From NCBI GenBank assembly GCA_037178855.1, contig JASJZC010000001.1, forward strand, positions 3,968,001 through 4,032,000: DNA of 64,000 nucleotides, read 5' to 3'. The position numbers and the translations under genes were made by a program. The notes under the pieces are model-generated. The model worked only from the letters and a program-made list of their open reading frames with translations. It was not told the DNA's origin and searched no databases. Numbering within the stretch: the first letter of the stretch is position 1; every line of letters starts with the position of its first letter. This document shows positions 36,047 to 46,757 of this stretch, piece by piece. This DNA comes from Oscheius sp. JU75 (Eukaryota > Nematoda > Chromadorea > Rhabditida > Rhabditidae).

Positions 36047-37559
36047 TAAGGGCTGAGAAGAGAGAAGAAAATCGACAACGTATTGCTAGTGGTGATGACT
36101 GTGAAACCAGTCCTGTACCCTACACACCAAATGTGAAACGAACAGTAGCTGGAGGGACTGGGAGAAGGCGCGAGAAGCAGGCGGTCAGCGTATGTTTACG
36201 CAGAAGAAGCTCTGTTACAGTAGAAAGAACGACTAATAAACCATTTGGCCGGGTAGTTCCTGGTACGAGAAGAATTACAATTCAACTAGAAGTTTTCCAT
36301 CGTTTTTTTGCGAAATGTGTTCGCAGTCGGGGCCAAGAAGATTAGCAATAGGTGCAGTCAACCGACAGACTGGGTAGTGTTTTAAACTTGTCATACATAA
36401 CTTTCTTTCCAAGTTCTTTCTTGATTCACAATGGATAACTCTAGAAAAATTGTAGCTTTCGATTCATCCTACAGTATTATAAACTAAGATGAACCTTATG
36501 TTCAAAACGCACAAGACATACTTTCTGCTAAAGGACCAAAAAAACAGTCACAGATAACGCTAGGTCTTTTCCTTAGCTTGTAAAAATGTTCCTTCCGACT
36601 GTTTGGACCTTACCGATTGAAGAACCCAAAAGAGCAAAGTAACAGATCCTACTGTCTCCGCACTTTTGTCAACTTGTTTATTACGGGGGCACGAGAGTCA
36701 CACCTTAGAATTTATGGGCTCGAAATTGCGAAATAACAACGTCTTAGTGATCAGTGGAAATCCAAAAATGGACGTTTAAACTTGATCTTTAAAGCCCCGC
36801 CACATACCGGTTCATTCCTATCAACTTGCAGTTTTGAGAAGAGGTGATAAGCAAGTTTAGGTGGAAACATGGAGAAGGGGACAATTTTAGAAGTGGGGAA
36901 AATAGTGACTTTCTGAAGACTGAATTTAGAACTCACGGACCATCTTTAGACGTCTTTTTGGCTTAAAGATTTGTTCCATTCCTGAATGGGGCAAGTCGTA
37001 CCAGTACCATTCACCAACCATTGCAGTGCGCAAAGCTGTACAACGAACTCTCCTCCAGACATTCGGAAAGACATTCTTCCAGAGATTGCTTCTTCGAGAC
37101 ACGAATAGCTTCAGAGGAATTCTGCCAGGGAGACGGAGGAGCATCGAAACCAGAGAAAGAAGGCCGAGGCGGAGAGAAGGCAACGCTATCACAGGATCAA
37201 CAAGGCTCGAAGTATCGGAGGTTCAGCTTCTATTTGGACTTACAAACTTATAGAAGCAGCTCAATGAGGTGAGCGGAAGATTGAGTTTGGCTACCGTCTT
37301 CTTAAAGTGTATTTATAATCTGACTGTCTCTTTCAAAAAGCCAAGTGCTTATAACACAATCTCGGTAGGAAACAAAAACTGTCTTGGAGCCATGAACGAC
37401 GTTGCCGGACTTGCACGTTCTGACAGTCAATAAAGTTGTGAAAGTCAGCAAAGTAGGCTCTGTCTGACAAGAACAAAAGGGGTTTTAATGAGTTAGTCGT
37501 GATAAGTTTCGAAGCTGTTCCTTTGTTCGCTCAGCTAATTAACGGTAGGGAAATTGCAA

Positions 37560-37800
37560 GCCTTCCTTGGGAAATCCCCATTCAAATCTGTTCTAAATGA
37601 CCAAAAATCTGTGTGTGTGTCGGAAGCCCTAATTGGCAATTTGTCAGTTACTTTATGATAGCAGTTACTCTTTGCAAGTCAAGCCAAATCGAGTCAGTTT
37701 GGGAGATGTGTCTCTAGGAGAACGTTGCTCCTGTCACGGTAGCTTAACTGGAATATGGTTTTGCTGTCACGGGGCATCAGCCAAACTTGTCTTCATAATT
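37560..37800 (+). repeat. Dispersed repeat, related to 21575-21835
   Basis: Contains the same blocks as 21575-21835 and 1286-1420 (GCAGTTACTCTTTGCAAGTC; GGAGAACGTTGCTCCTGTCA; CACGGGGCATCAGCCAAACT). Ends are not clear. Confidence 0.65.
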
Positions 37801-39023
37801 TCAGAGATCTCTCTTCACTTTTTATACTTCTGTCGGCCTCCTAGTCCAAAATCTTCTCTCTGTCCTCTTTGTTTTCGCGGTATGACTTTGACCCTTAAAT
37901 ATTTTCTCACGTTTTTAGACAGAGATTGTGACTGTACAACGGACACGTATGACAGTCTATTAAAAGAGCTCCTTACGCTCATTCCTACTTAAATTAGACG
38001 CGAAGAGTCTAGACAAACTCTAGTACAACATGACTTTCACGTGTGTTTTGGTGTCGCCACAAAAAGGTCTCTGGTCAGCTGTTGTTCTGTCCTTTCTAAT
38101 TTTGAAAAACACTGCGTCAGTGTGTTCGCAAGGCTCTCAAATTCTGTCGCGATAATCCCAGTTTCACGTGTGTGTAGGAGGCTAATTTGAGCCGCGGGAG
38201 CTAAATTTCGCGAGGCTCTCGCTCTGGGTAGAGATGACGCAACCGGATGAGAATAATTAGGGGACACAAAAAGACGAGTAAGCACTCTTTCTTGGAGGGA
38301 CCAACGGAGTTTACTTAAGTACAAAGCAGGGTTTCAGATAATGTTTGAAGCTATGATTCGCTGTACAAATGCTTTCGCGAATCCCATTCTCAATGAGATT
38401 GTCTCGTCTTGTCATCAAAGGGGGCCTGTACCAGTAGTCCAATCCCATGAATTGAATCCTCTTCCTCCTTCTGCTGCCTGCTCTGAGCTCAAAGCTTCTG
38501 AACAGCACAGCAAAGCATATTTCGATCAAGCCCCTATTCCATCTTCTCGGTCTTCAAGGTCATTGCCAGTCCGCGCCAGAACAATGTGAATTTCGTCCCT
38601 ACCACTGCTTCCAAGGTATGTTCGAACCTTTCACCTAAAGCATCTATTGCAGGAGAAGAAGTATTCGGGCTGGTTATCACAAAGACGATCGGATAGTGTC
38701 CGGGGAAGTGCTACCTGAAGCATTGGTGCGAACACAATGTGATTGTGAAACAAACTTATGGTTGTGCTACGGAGAATTCCCTTTGGACGATGAACACTCC
38801 CTGTAGACAGCGATCATATGGAAGTGACGACTATGATCTCACCCTTTGTTGTTTGACTCCTCCGGGAAAGCCGACTCCTTGTAACAATCCCCACTATGTT
38901 GGATGGTATATTACGAAAACATTCTAGTCGAATGAAATGAAACTTCTTTTCTCTGGTCCAGTATCTCTTTCACTTTCCAAACAGGTTTTCTTCCGCTTCT
39001 CCCCAGCTTGACCCCGTCATTCC

Positions 39024-39944
39024 ATGACTCTTTCACCCTTCGTCTTCCTGACTTTTCCTATTTTGGGTAATTTTTCAGGGTATCTTAAACTTCTTTTCAG
39101 TTTTGTCACAGAAATATGGCAGTGATGAGCCGCTAGTAATCCCGGTGAAGGGCCCTCAAGCCCAGTTTCCGGCTCTGATTACAGCCGACAATTTTCCTCT
39201 GTTCCCCTTTACTGATCAGTTCAATACTGGAATCGAGCTGAATCCGGCCAATAAAGTGGTAGGAGTTATTTAATTTAAAAGAAAAGATCGAACTGTAGAG
39301 CCTGGCTGGAGACATGATTGTCCCCGTGCCAGGATGGGGAAATTTCGATGTGGATGGCAATCTGTACTATGGAAACATTAACTTCGACACCAAGATTGGA
39401 TACCAGATCAGACCGACGAACAAGCTGGGCATCAAGCCGGAAACATTGGCTCTTCTTAATCAGAATCCTGCTTTCCGAGAGGCTAGAAGTGAGTCTCAAA
39501 AACTTAAAACCCTGCTCTATTTTTTAAGAGAAAGCCAAGGAAGTGGTGGTCGGTCGAATCCCCTATGGCTACGAGCCCATCAAGTGCAAACCTCCTTACT
39601 GTAATCCCTTCGTGCATCACACTGGTGTGGCCGTGGAAGTCGAACAGGGAGACGATACGTTCTTTATCGGGGGAATTGACTTTCCTCTTCCTATTGGGGA
39701 GAACGGAGCCGGAGTTCGTTTCCCTCTTTCGGGAGCTGTGGAGCAGGGAACTTCTCCATATGTCTATGCGCATGGTCATGCCTTCAATCCCGTCTCTCCA
39801 TTCGATATGAAGACCGTCGAAGACGATACTTATCAAACAGTCGTACCCAAAAACGTCATTCCTTATCCGAATCCGGTGAGACGGAGTCCGCCGAAAATTA
39901 ATAAGAATGAGTTTTTGAAGAAGTTCTTCAGAAATTCCGTCTAA
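39024..39944 (+). CDS. Secreted protein of unknown function with a CKPPYCNPF motif
   Basis: Four exons: 39024-39066, 39101-39258, 39299-39488 and 39529-39944, with introns of 34-40 nt and consistent phases. The start encodes a signal peptide (MTLSPFVFLTFPILVLSQ). The mature protein is rich in Pro, Gly, Asn and aromatic residues: DNFPLFPFTDQFNTG, VPVPGWGNFDVDGNLYYG, IPYGYEPIKCKPPYCNPFVH, FFIGGIDFPLPIGENGAG, SPYVYAHGHAFNP. It ends in a basic tail (KNEFLKKFFRNSV). Only two cysteines are obvious, both in the CKPPYC motif. No catalytic signature is visible. By type it looks like an extracellular or cuticle-associated nematode protein, which is inference. AATAAA follows 11 bases after the stop. Confidence 0.8.
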
Positions 39945-39955
39945 TGATCTCTCCT

Positions 39956-39961
39956 AATAAA
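39956..39961 (+). promoter_or_regulatory. Poly(A) signal of the CKPPYCNPF gene
   Basis: AATAAA directly downstream of the stop at 39944. Confidence 0.55.
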
Positions 39962-40387
39962 CAGTTGCCGCTCTGGTGCTGCCGGAAATATTATCCTCGT
40001 ATGGTTGGCTCCAGACTGCCCCATTCCTCCTAAAATCCGTCATATATCCTCTCGGATTGGTGTCACCTTACGAGGCCATTTCGGACGGCTCTTCTCGTAT
40101 CTCTCTCTTCCTTGGGTGGCCAAAAAAGAGCTCTGGCAAATATTGCCCTCAAGGGAATGTCCGTGATTTGTGCCCTCTTCTACACTCTAATTAGTAGTCA
40201 CGGCATTATCGTTTCTCGTGCCTTTTATCCTTTCTTCCTAGGATAATTGGAATTATTCGCCTTCCTTAGATCAAATCTTTTTTCGTTACTTGAGAATCTG
40301 TCCCTCTCCTCCCAAAAAAAGGATTCTTCCTCTACGGCCAAATGATGGCAGCTTTCGGGTGACAAGTAAGACAACTTTTGAGAGAGG

Positions 40388-43287
40388 ATGACTCCCACGG
40401 GAGGAAGGTTTCTCTACCAGCATCTCAGTGATCTTCATCTTCCGCTCGCGCTCCCTCACAGCTTCTCCGTCCCGACCAAACTCACGACCAAGGGAATCGT
40501 CGTCACCCGGTCCGTTCCTACCAACATGAATCAGGTGAGCTCTACTTCTTTGTTTTGGGTAGAATAGGGAAGACAGCCGATAGAAATCGAGTTAAAAGGA
40601 ACACAGATGACTGCAGAGGTGTCAAGATTCAAACAGCAGTTTGTCTTCTTGCCTGGGAGAGACGCTTTAACAAATAGGACTGTATCATGAGCTGTCCAAT
40701 CATTCATACTCCTATATTGAGCTCCCAATAGTCCCTTTCGTTTCCAGCACCCAGGGGAAGAAACATAGTAGGCTCTTGAGCTTATTGAGAGCTCTCATCA
40801 ACACCTCATTAGGCTCGAAAGGTCCGCTCTTTTTCGCCCCGTTCCCTTCGAGCTCATTTCCAAAATGGCCAGCAGCGGGCGGCTCTTTTGATTGTAGTGG
40901 TGGGAGAGTTTTGCGCGGTTGACTGCCTCCCCATCTAATCACCTTCGAAGCCTCCTCTACCAGCCGGCGTGATCATGGTCATCAAACGGTTCCACTCCAT
41001 GCGAACTCCCAGATATGAGGTAATCTAGACTGTATTATGAGCATGATACTGTTGAACAGCCTGGAAAATCCTAACACATTATCGTGGGTGAGACACGGAG
41101 TCTGATCAAATGTGATCAGTGCAAATTTATAATTAGTAGCTGAAAATTAGCTTATGGCCATGAGTGTAATTGATGCCTACGGTAATCAGTAGCGGAACAT
41201 TACCCTACCCGAAGAAATACTGTCATCAATGTTCGTCGGAAGTCGTTCAAAAAGTGACCTCTCTTGAATCCGAAAGCACTCTGTAAACTGTTTATTTTTC
41301 CGGCTTATAAGAGCATTCTTTAAATTTTTTGACCCCAACATGCCCGACTTTTCCACACGTCTTTTCAGCTCGAAGGAGGTAGGATCTGACTCGATTAGAA
41401 AAGTGCGAAGACAGCGAGAGCATCTAGGACCAGAAAAGTAACCAGCAGTAGCCCAATTAGCATTGCATTGCTTTTCATTAATTACCCTTGACTCCATCTA
41501 AAAGCCTCTTCCCCTCCTTTCTTGGTGCCAGAACGAACGGCACAAAGAGTATTGTTGGAGGGCAGTCAGTCGTAGTCATGATCGCCTTCCGGGACTTTGC
41601 TCAACGCTTACAGGTAAGCTCTCAGAATAAGCTCATTTCTTGATCCGAACTCGCAATTGAGAGGCGGTCCCAAACATTCCATCGACAAAAAATGGATGCC
41701 TTGTCAGAATTGTGAAACTAAACACTGATAAAGACTATTTTCGTGCGTGTTTACTTTCGTGTTTACGTATTTACGTTCGTGAGCCAACAATAGATAGAAG
41801 AAAAAAAATCCTAAAGTTAGTGAACCCCCAGTTTTGAAACATTCAGTAAACGCGGAAACCCAGCGGGATACCTGTTCCCATTCAAAGGCAACAATTTTCA
41901 GGTGGCATTCGCCCTCGGCGGTGCCCGCCGCATGGATGTGGCCGGCGAAGACGGCAGTCGACATAGCCGAGATGTCGAAGGTTCATCTATTTTCCCATTA
42001 TGACAGCTGTTCGAGGAAGGTCAACTAATCCCTTCGAAGCTTTTGAATGCCGCCGCCGACGATGAACTTTCAGGGGAAAACAGCTTCCATGCCAAGTTGC
42101 GACTCGCCTTACCACACATCGCTCTGGTTACCAGTACCTTGGTCTATGTTTGTGTTGGAGGTATAGCTCAAAAATAACAAAGAAAGAGTAATTTTTCAGC
42201 TGTCATCTTTGCCGAAATCGAGAAACCGTACGAGTTACAGCACAGAAACAACCACATGAGGGCGATTCGCAAGGCTGAGGTCAGTTCTAGCGCGTGGGTG
42301 GTCCAGAATTGGTCACCTAATATCCAGAAGCCACACATTCCATACTCACACATCGCCCAAAATGGAATTGCCTCGGACATGCGATTATTTCGCCTGGACG
42401 AGCAGGCGGGAAAGCAGAAACAAATAAGTAGAGAATGGTCATTTCCTTTTAGGAAGCTCTGTTCAATTATGATCCTTCCGATGATCCTTTGAACAGTACC
42501 CTTCTTTTGTTACTGGACCATCTTACCGATGTAACCTTTCAAGCTTTCGAGGCCGGAATAAAACCTATCGGTATATTTTAACGTATACTATCACACAAAC
42601 AGTAAAGATCTTCGAAACGAGACCTTCTCCACCAAATGGACTCTTCCTTCCGCCATCTTCTTTACCACAACTGTCCTCACTTCAATTGGATACGGTCATC
42701 TGATCCCGATCAGTCCCCTCGGACAGTTAGCATGCATGGCTTATGCCATTTTGGGGTATCATACTTTCCAAAAAAAAAACAAGATAAGTTCTTTAGGATC
42801 CCACTGACTCTAATAACCATCGCTGACGTAGCCAAGTTTATTGGTGACGTTTTGGGAGGATCCAACGATGATCCCTTGGCTGAAGTGAGAGGAAGCAGAA
42901 GGTTCTCGATCCTGGGATGTCTCTTCGGATACATGGCCCTGTCAGCTTGGATTTACACCTTCTACGAGCATAACTGGTCTTTCCTAGACTCGTTCTACTT
43001 CTGTCTGATCAGTCTGGTAGATTCCTGAGAATCTCGCTTTCAAAACTCTTTTTCAGATGACAGTCGGCTTCGGTGACCTCTACCCACAAGGAGGAGCTCT
43101 TTACATGACAGCTTCCATCATCTTCCTGTTCATTGGGCTCATTTTGACCACTCTGGCTGTCGATATTCTCGGATCTGCCTGCATTGACCGAATCCATTCG
43201 TTTGGTAGAGGACTGGATGCATCCAAGTTTCTCAGGGCACTTCGAGGCGCCAACAAGGTCGGAGGGAAGAAGTTGGTTTATGATTGA
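40388..43287 (+). CDS. Two-pore-domain (TWK/K2P) potassium channel
   Basis: A background potassium channel subunit of the plasma membrane; two subunits form one pore. M1 region: [20 protein letters not shown] and [20 protein letters not shown]. Extracellular cap includes LNSTLLLLL. First pore [20 protein letters not shown] with GYG. M2/M3: [20 protein letters not shown] and [20 protein letters not shown]. Second pore [13 protein letters not shown] with GFG. M4: [20 protein letters not shown]. Both selectivity filters are intact. Core exons run from about 42012 to 43287 with introns of 30-45 nt. Upstream exons are less sure: 40388-40533 ([13 protein letters not shown]), about 40963-41020 (ending MRTPRYE), about 41543-41611 ([12 protein letters not shown]) and about 41903-41979 ([13 protein letters not shown]). 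An ATG at 41576 is an alternative start. The channel frame stops at 43287, but an exon-like stretch follows at 43311-43396. Confidence 0.85.
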
Positions 43288-43427
43288 CATTATGATATGT
43301 CTCCTTTAGTGACTCTCCACGCTGGTTCGCCTACGTTCCGAAGGATGCCGGTAAAATTCCCTACATTGACGATTCGCAGCTTGGCAGCGGAAGATAGCGA
43401 CGGGTTTCTCTCCCTGCCGGTATACCC

Positions 43428-43433
43428 AATAAA
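43428..43433 (+). promoter_or_regulatory. Poly(A) signal downstream of the TWK channel
   Basis: AATAAA lies 30-35 bases past the end of the possible extra exon (stop at 43394-43396) and about 140 bases past the main stop. Confidence 0.45.
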
Positions 43434-43914
43434 TATCAGTCATTTTGACATGTGGTGACCCCTCTCTCGTGCGTGTTTTAGTTGGAGATCTCTGTCTCAC
43501 TGACGGTCGTCAAGTCAGATGACGCACAAAATTCTGCAATAAATCAAGTCGGAAAACCGCGTATCAATTGTCTTTGATCTCGGTCAGCGACGGAAGCGCG
43601 GCACGATCTCTGTCCAAGACAACCAAGGGTGTGTCAGGACGATCAAAAGCCCATCGAGAATGAGTCTAGTGAGCAGCTGGATTCTTTGGCTACAGGACAC
43701 ACTTTGATTAAATGCTTGTCATTCTTCGGAAAAAACGTGACAGAGCAGATCACAAGGTGATAAACGAATGTATATTACAGTGCAATCCCCGATCCCAGTT
43801 GATCATTTATTTCTTCTCTTAGCACGTTACGATCACTGATTGAATAGGCAAATTTCAATCATCGAGGCTGGATGGAGGGATGGAAAAAGCTGAAACATGA
43901 TTGAGGGAGGGGGA

Positions 43915-43920
43915 TATAAG
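43915..43920 (+). promoter_or_regulatory. TATA box of the first cysteine-rich peptide gene
   Basis: TATAAG lies 43 bases before the ATG at 43963, leaving room for a start site and a very short 5' leader. Confidence 0.5.
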
Positions 43921-43962
43921 GGATCGGAACGAGCGATTTGACAACAAATCCCATTGGTTTCA

Positions 43963-44147
43963 ATGCCTTCCTTCACTGTTTTCTTCTGCAAGACTGTGAG
44001 CTTTCATTTTGACTAGTCTGCATCTCAAAAGTTCAGGCTCTTATGGCTGCAGCCGTTCTTCTGATGGCCTCTCCCACTCTGGCTTGTCTCGGAGGCACTA
44101 GCAACTGCTGTGGACAGCCCGGATGCGCCCTTCCATGCGGAAAGTAA
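43963..44147 (+). CDS. Tiny secreted cysteine-rich peptide (CC-C-C type), copy 1
   Basis: Two exons: 43963-43995 and 44037-44147, with a 41-nt phase-0 intron inside the signal-peptide region. The precursor is about 47 residues. A hydrophobic leader (ALMAAAVLLMASPTLA) is followed by a mature part of only about 20 residues: CLGGTSNCCGQPGCALPCGK. It has five cysteines with a core spacing of CC-x4-C-x3-C and ends in Gly-Lys. A C-terminal Gly-Lys is a possible amidation signal, since a basic-residue trim leaves Gly as amide donor (known for peptide hormones). The paralogue at 59204 has the same architecture, so it is a real gene family. Function is unknown: signalling, defence or cuticle peptide are all possible. 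Confidence 0.72.
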
Positions 44148-44174
44148 CTATTTCTTCACACTGTAGTCTAGCGA

Positions 44175-44300
44175 TAAATATTATTTATCGTAACTTTGCC
44201 AGAGAACAGCTTTCGCGGCGCTAATTCTGTCCAACACTTCTTCTCCATGTCGTAAATCTCAACCGTCAACTGGGCGCTGCAGCACACTGTGGAACAATAG
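44175..44300 (-). other. Possible kelch-repeat-like fragment
   Basis: On the minus strand, after a GCTGCAG acceptor-like site, the frame reads AQLTVEIYDMEKKCWTELAP to a TAG. The VEIYD...CWTELAP pattern resembles one kelch repeat. No neighbouring repeats were found, so it may be a lone remnant or chance. Confidence 0.2.
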
Positions 44301-44399
44301 ATGATAGGTCGGACACGATAGCAATTGATGAGGTAGCAGATGATGAAAGAAATGAGTTTTTTCAAAACACGTTTGGGTTCAAGGCATATTCACGAGGCT

Positions 44400-44515
44400 T
44401 TCGCATAGCTGTGATCACGAACTATAATAGCTGACAAGTTATGTCCTGTCAAGAAATTAAGTGACAAGTTAGTGCTGTAGAACTTTTGTCGTGGACGCTA
44501 CGCATCCTCCACTGG
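44400..44515 (+). repeat. Degenerate Helitron-like fragment
   Basis: Shares TGACAAGTTATG..CTGTCAAG and AATTAAGTGACAAGTT with the copies at 22376 and 30970, and has a weak echo of the 3' hairpin (GTCGTGGACGC). The ends are eroded. Confidence 0.35.
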
Positions 44516-44952
44516 CTACACAGAGTCCATATGATGGTCATATGGCCTAAAGTTGGACTCTTCGATTACAGTATCATCAGGAATTTGGCCTGAAATAGGT
44601 AGGCGGTAGAGACCACAGAGTATCACGAACCTGTTGTTCGTCATTTCGAGTTTATCAGAATCTAAAAAATGGAAGTGATCTCAAAATCAAGACTAAAACT
44701 GAAAGAGGGATGATCCTCACAGGGAGAATGCCAGCAATGTATCTTTCTTCTTCTGATCTGTGCATATACTCAAATCGCTTCAAGTATCCTAGTACAACCA
44801 TCGAAAACAAACAAACGAGTTTTATATGTAAGCTTTATTTCAATAATAGCATTACTAAGAAGTGGGTATGTACATTGAGCAAAGATCCGTCTTGAAGTAC
44901 CTCGTGTAGTTGTCAGAAATCTGAATTTCAGGGGCAGGTACAGTCGAGACAG

Positions 44953-45231
44953 TTATCCGAAGATGGAGATATCGTTGTTGGAGATTCCAGAGGCAGAAGC
45001 TGAAAATAGCATCTTAGATCTTTCCATATTTAAAGTGTTACCTCCTTCCCATGTGGATCCTTCTCCACTAGGTCCTCCCATGCCGCCAAATCTCCAGAGT
45101 CCAGAGCCTCGTTGGTAGCTGGGATTATAGCCCCAGTTGTTCTGAGGGTAGTAGGCTTGTCGAGTGAATCGGAAGGTGGGAAGAGCGGCTACGGTAGCCA
45201 GGAGAAAGAAGAATAAGACAGAGAAGTTCAT
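44953..45231 (-). CDS. Small secreted Gly/Asn/Tyr-rich protein, unknown function
   Basis: Two exons on the minus strand: 45231 to about 45046 and about 44999 to 44953, joined in phase 1. A strong signal peptide (MNFSVLFFFLLATVAALP) is followed by a short mature chain: TFRFTRQAYYPQNNWGYNP, SYQRGSGLWRFGGMGGPSG, then ISNNDISIFG. There are no cysteines. Single basic residues (FTRQ, YQRG) could be processing sites, so a neuropeptide-like precursor or a glycine/tyrosine-rich antimicrobial or cuticle peptide are both possible; this is inference. A TATA-like element lies about 45 bases upstream and an AATAAA on the minus strand about 120 bases downstream (44831-44836). Confidence 0.65.
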   Translation of the reverse strand: MNFSVLFFFLLATVAALPTFRFTRQAYYPQNNWGYNPSYQRGSGLWRFGGMGGPSGEGSTWEGGNTLNMERSKMLFSASASGISNNDISIFG

Positions 45232-45274
45232 GGTTAGAGAGAGAGCTTGTTGTCCGACTGATCTCAGCGCTACC

Positions 45275-45282
45275 CTTAAATA
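45275..45282 (-). promoter_or_regulatory. TATA-like element of the Gly/Asn/Tyr-rich protein gene
   Basis: TATTTAAG on the minus strand lies 44 bases before the ATG at 45231, the same spacing as in the peptide gene at 43963. Confidence 0.4.
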
Positions 45283-45299
45283 GCAAGACTGATGACGGG

Positions 45300-46340
45300 A
45301 ATTGGGATGAGAGAGTAGAAAACAATGGAGACGCAGAGTTCACGGTTCTTCTGACTCCGCCCACGACGCACATGGTTCGATTTTTGGTTTCATCACATTC
45401 TTCGGGATAGCACACGGCGATCAAAACATCAACGCACGCTATGATGGAAATAAGGAAATTTCTAGAAATACTGTATTTGAAAGTCTGGCGGTTATCCGGT
45501 ATTGTACGACTTTCTGGACCATTTTCTTGTAAAGTTTGTCACCGACAAATTCAACTTCCATCAGCCAAATAATTTATGTTTATTTTGCCGTTAGTATTAT
45601 TTCGGCAACGACATGTTCTGGTACAGAATATTATAACTTGAAAGGTACACCTCCCGGTTTGTCAGAGATCAGTTGTTCTTTACAGTGAAACCTACGTGCC
45701 AAGCGCTAAGTTTCACTGACAATCTACTGCGAGAGGATGAAAAAGACAGGAACAAGTAAACAAAATGGCTTGAATGACTTGTAATTATATTCGATGGTCG
45801 GATTCTCCATCTATTTGTAATGCTGCTTGCTAACTATATGCTGTACGCACAAATATTTAGCTATCAGGTTCTTTTCACGACAAACCAGATTGTAAACAGT
45901 GCTTTCCTTCAATATAGTGTATAGTAAATGTTGTACCAGCAAATTGTTTGTAAACATCGATCTCTGATCGTCCTGAGACATGACATCATCAGCTTGTCAA
46001 AACAAATTAGTCAGTGGAGACAGTCTATCCTGTCCAGACTTCACCGAGAATAGTCATCGTTATTAAAACACAGGGAATGTGAGAAAATGTTGGAAACGAC
46101 ACGTATTCGGTACAATATCAACATCGTCGGAAAGTCTGCTAACGTATTGCGTCAACTGGGGAGAGGCGGTTCGAGGCGAAGACATGGCGAAAGTCACGTA
46201 GGCTACTTTTATAACAAAAAGAATGAATCAAGCAAATAGGCTCATTTTGAAGAGTTTTGATGTATGTCGATTACTGGAAAAACCGTGAGCTCAACTATCG
46301 AATTAGTTTTTTCAGAAATCAAGGGACAACACTAATCAGT
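45300..46340. other. Intergenic, nothing supported
   Basis: AT-rich sequence with no coherent exons. A short minus-strand frame at 45345-45424 (IAVCYPEECDETKNRTMCVV) has a protein-like look but no context. Confidence 0.4.
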
Positions 46341-46342
46341 AT

Positions 46343-46639
46343 CTAGACTGTAGATTCGTCGAGTCTCTGTTTCTTGTTGTCAGGCTCTCCGAGACTTGGG
46401 ACTTGAGCATCTTGGATTAGACAAATTCTTCCTTCTTCTCCAGCTGACCTCTTCAGTTTCATCTCCCTCTTCCTAGCGATGTTCTCCCTCATTGTCTGTG
46501 TCAGTCTCTGGACAAGAACAGCTTGTAGAAGCGCGACACGTTGGTCTTTTTCCTTCTTCTTGTTCAGTCGGCGAAGCTTCTTCGTGGCCAGTTGGAGTAG
46601 ATTGGAGAGGTTTCGTTCGTATGTGGATAGCTCAGTCAT
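46343..46639 (-). CDS. Small intronless lysine/arginine-rich helical protein (divergent pair, left)
   Basis: A single exon of 98 codons from the ATG at 46639. The N-terminal part is predicted helical: NLSNLLQLATKKLRRLNKKK, then QRVALLQAVLVQRLTQTMRE; the C-terminal part is basic (KREMKLKRSAGEEGR, DNKKQRLDESTV) and could serve in nuclear import. The pattern LSxLLxLAxxK...L...R...LQ also occurs in the divergent neighbour at 46758, suggesting paralogy. The helical motif is loosely reminiscent of SERTA/IER-type motifs in transcriptional regulators; this is a weak, by-eye resemblance. A longer frame from 46828 overlaps the neighbour and was not chosen. Confidence 0.5.
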   Translation of the reverse strand: MTELSTYERNLSNLLQLATKKLRRLNKKKEKDQRVALLQAVLVQRLTQTMRENIARKREMKLKRSAGEEGRICLIQDAQVPSLGEPDNKKQRLDESTV

Positions 46640-46646
46640 CTTGGAG

Positions 46647-46653
46647 TATAAAA
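46647..46653 (+). promoter_or_regulatory. TATA box in the divergent promoter
   Basis: TATAAAA lies 111 bases before the ATG at 46758, inside the 118-base interval shared by the two divergent genes. Confidence 0.4.
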
Positions 46654-46757
46654 TGAGTAAGAATAAAGACAGGTGGTTCATGAAAAGCGTTCGGTTTAGC
46701 TTTAGGATCGTCGCTTGACGCGTCCCCCAGCTTTTTGAAGAGTTATTCGACTCAATA

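Larger units (their letters stand above)
31170..39000. other. Long gene-poor region
   Basis: Open frames of up to 121 codons occur but none has a domain I recognise. The two most protein-like are listed separately (33147-33760 and 35618-36046). A dispersed repeat lies at 37560-37800. Frames on both strands at 36.75-37.27 kb overlap and could not be resolved. Confidence 0.4.
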
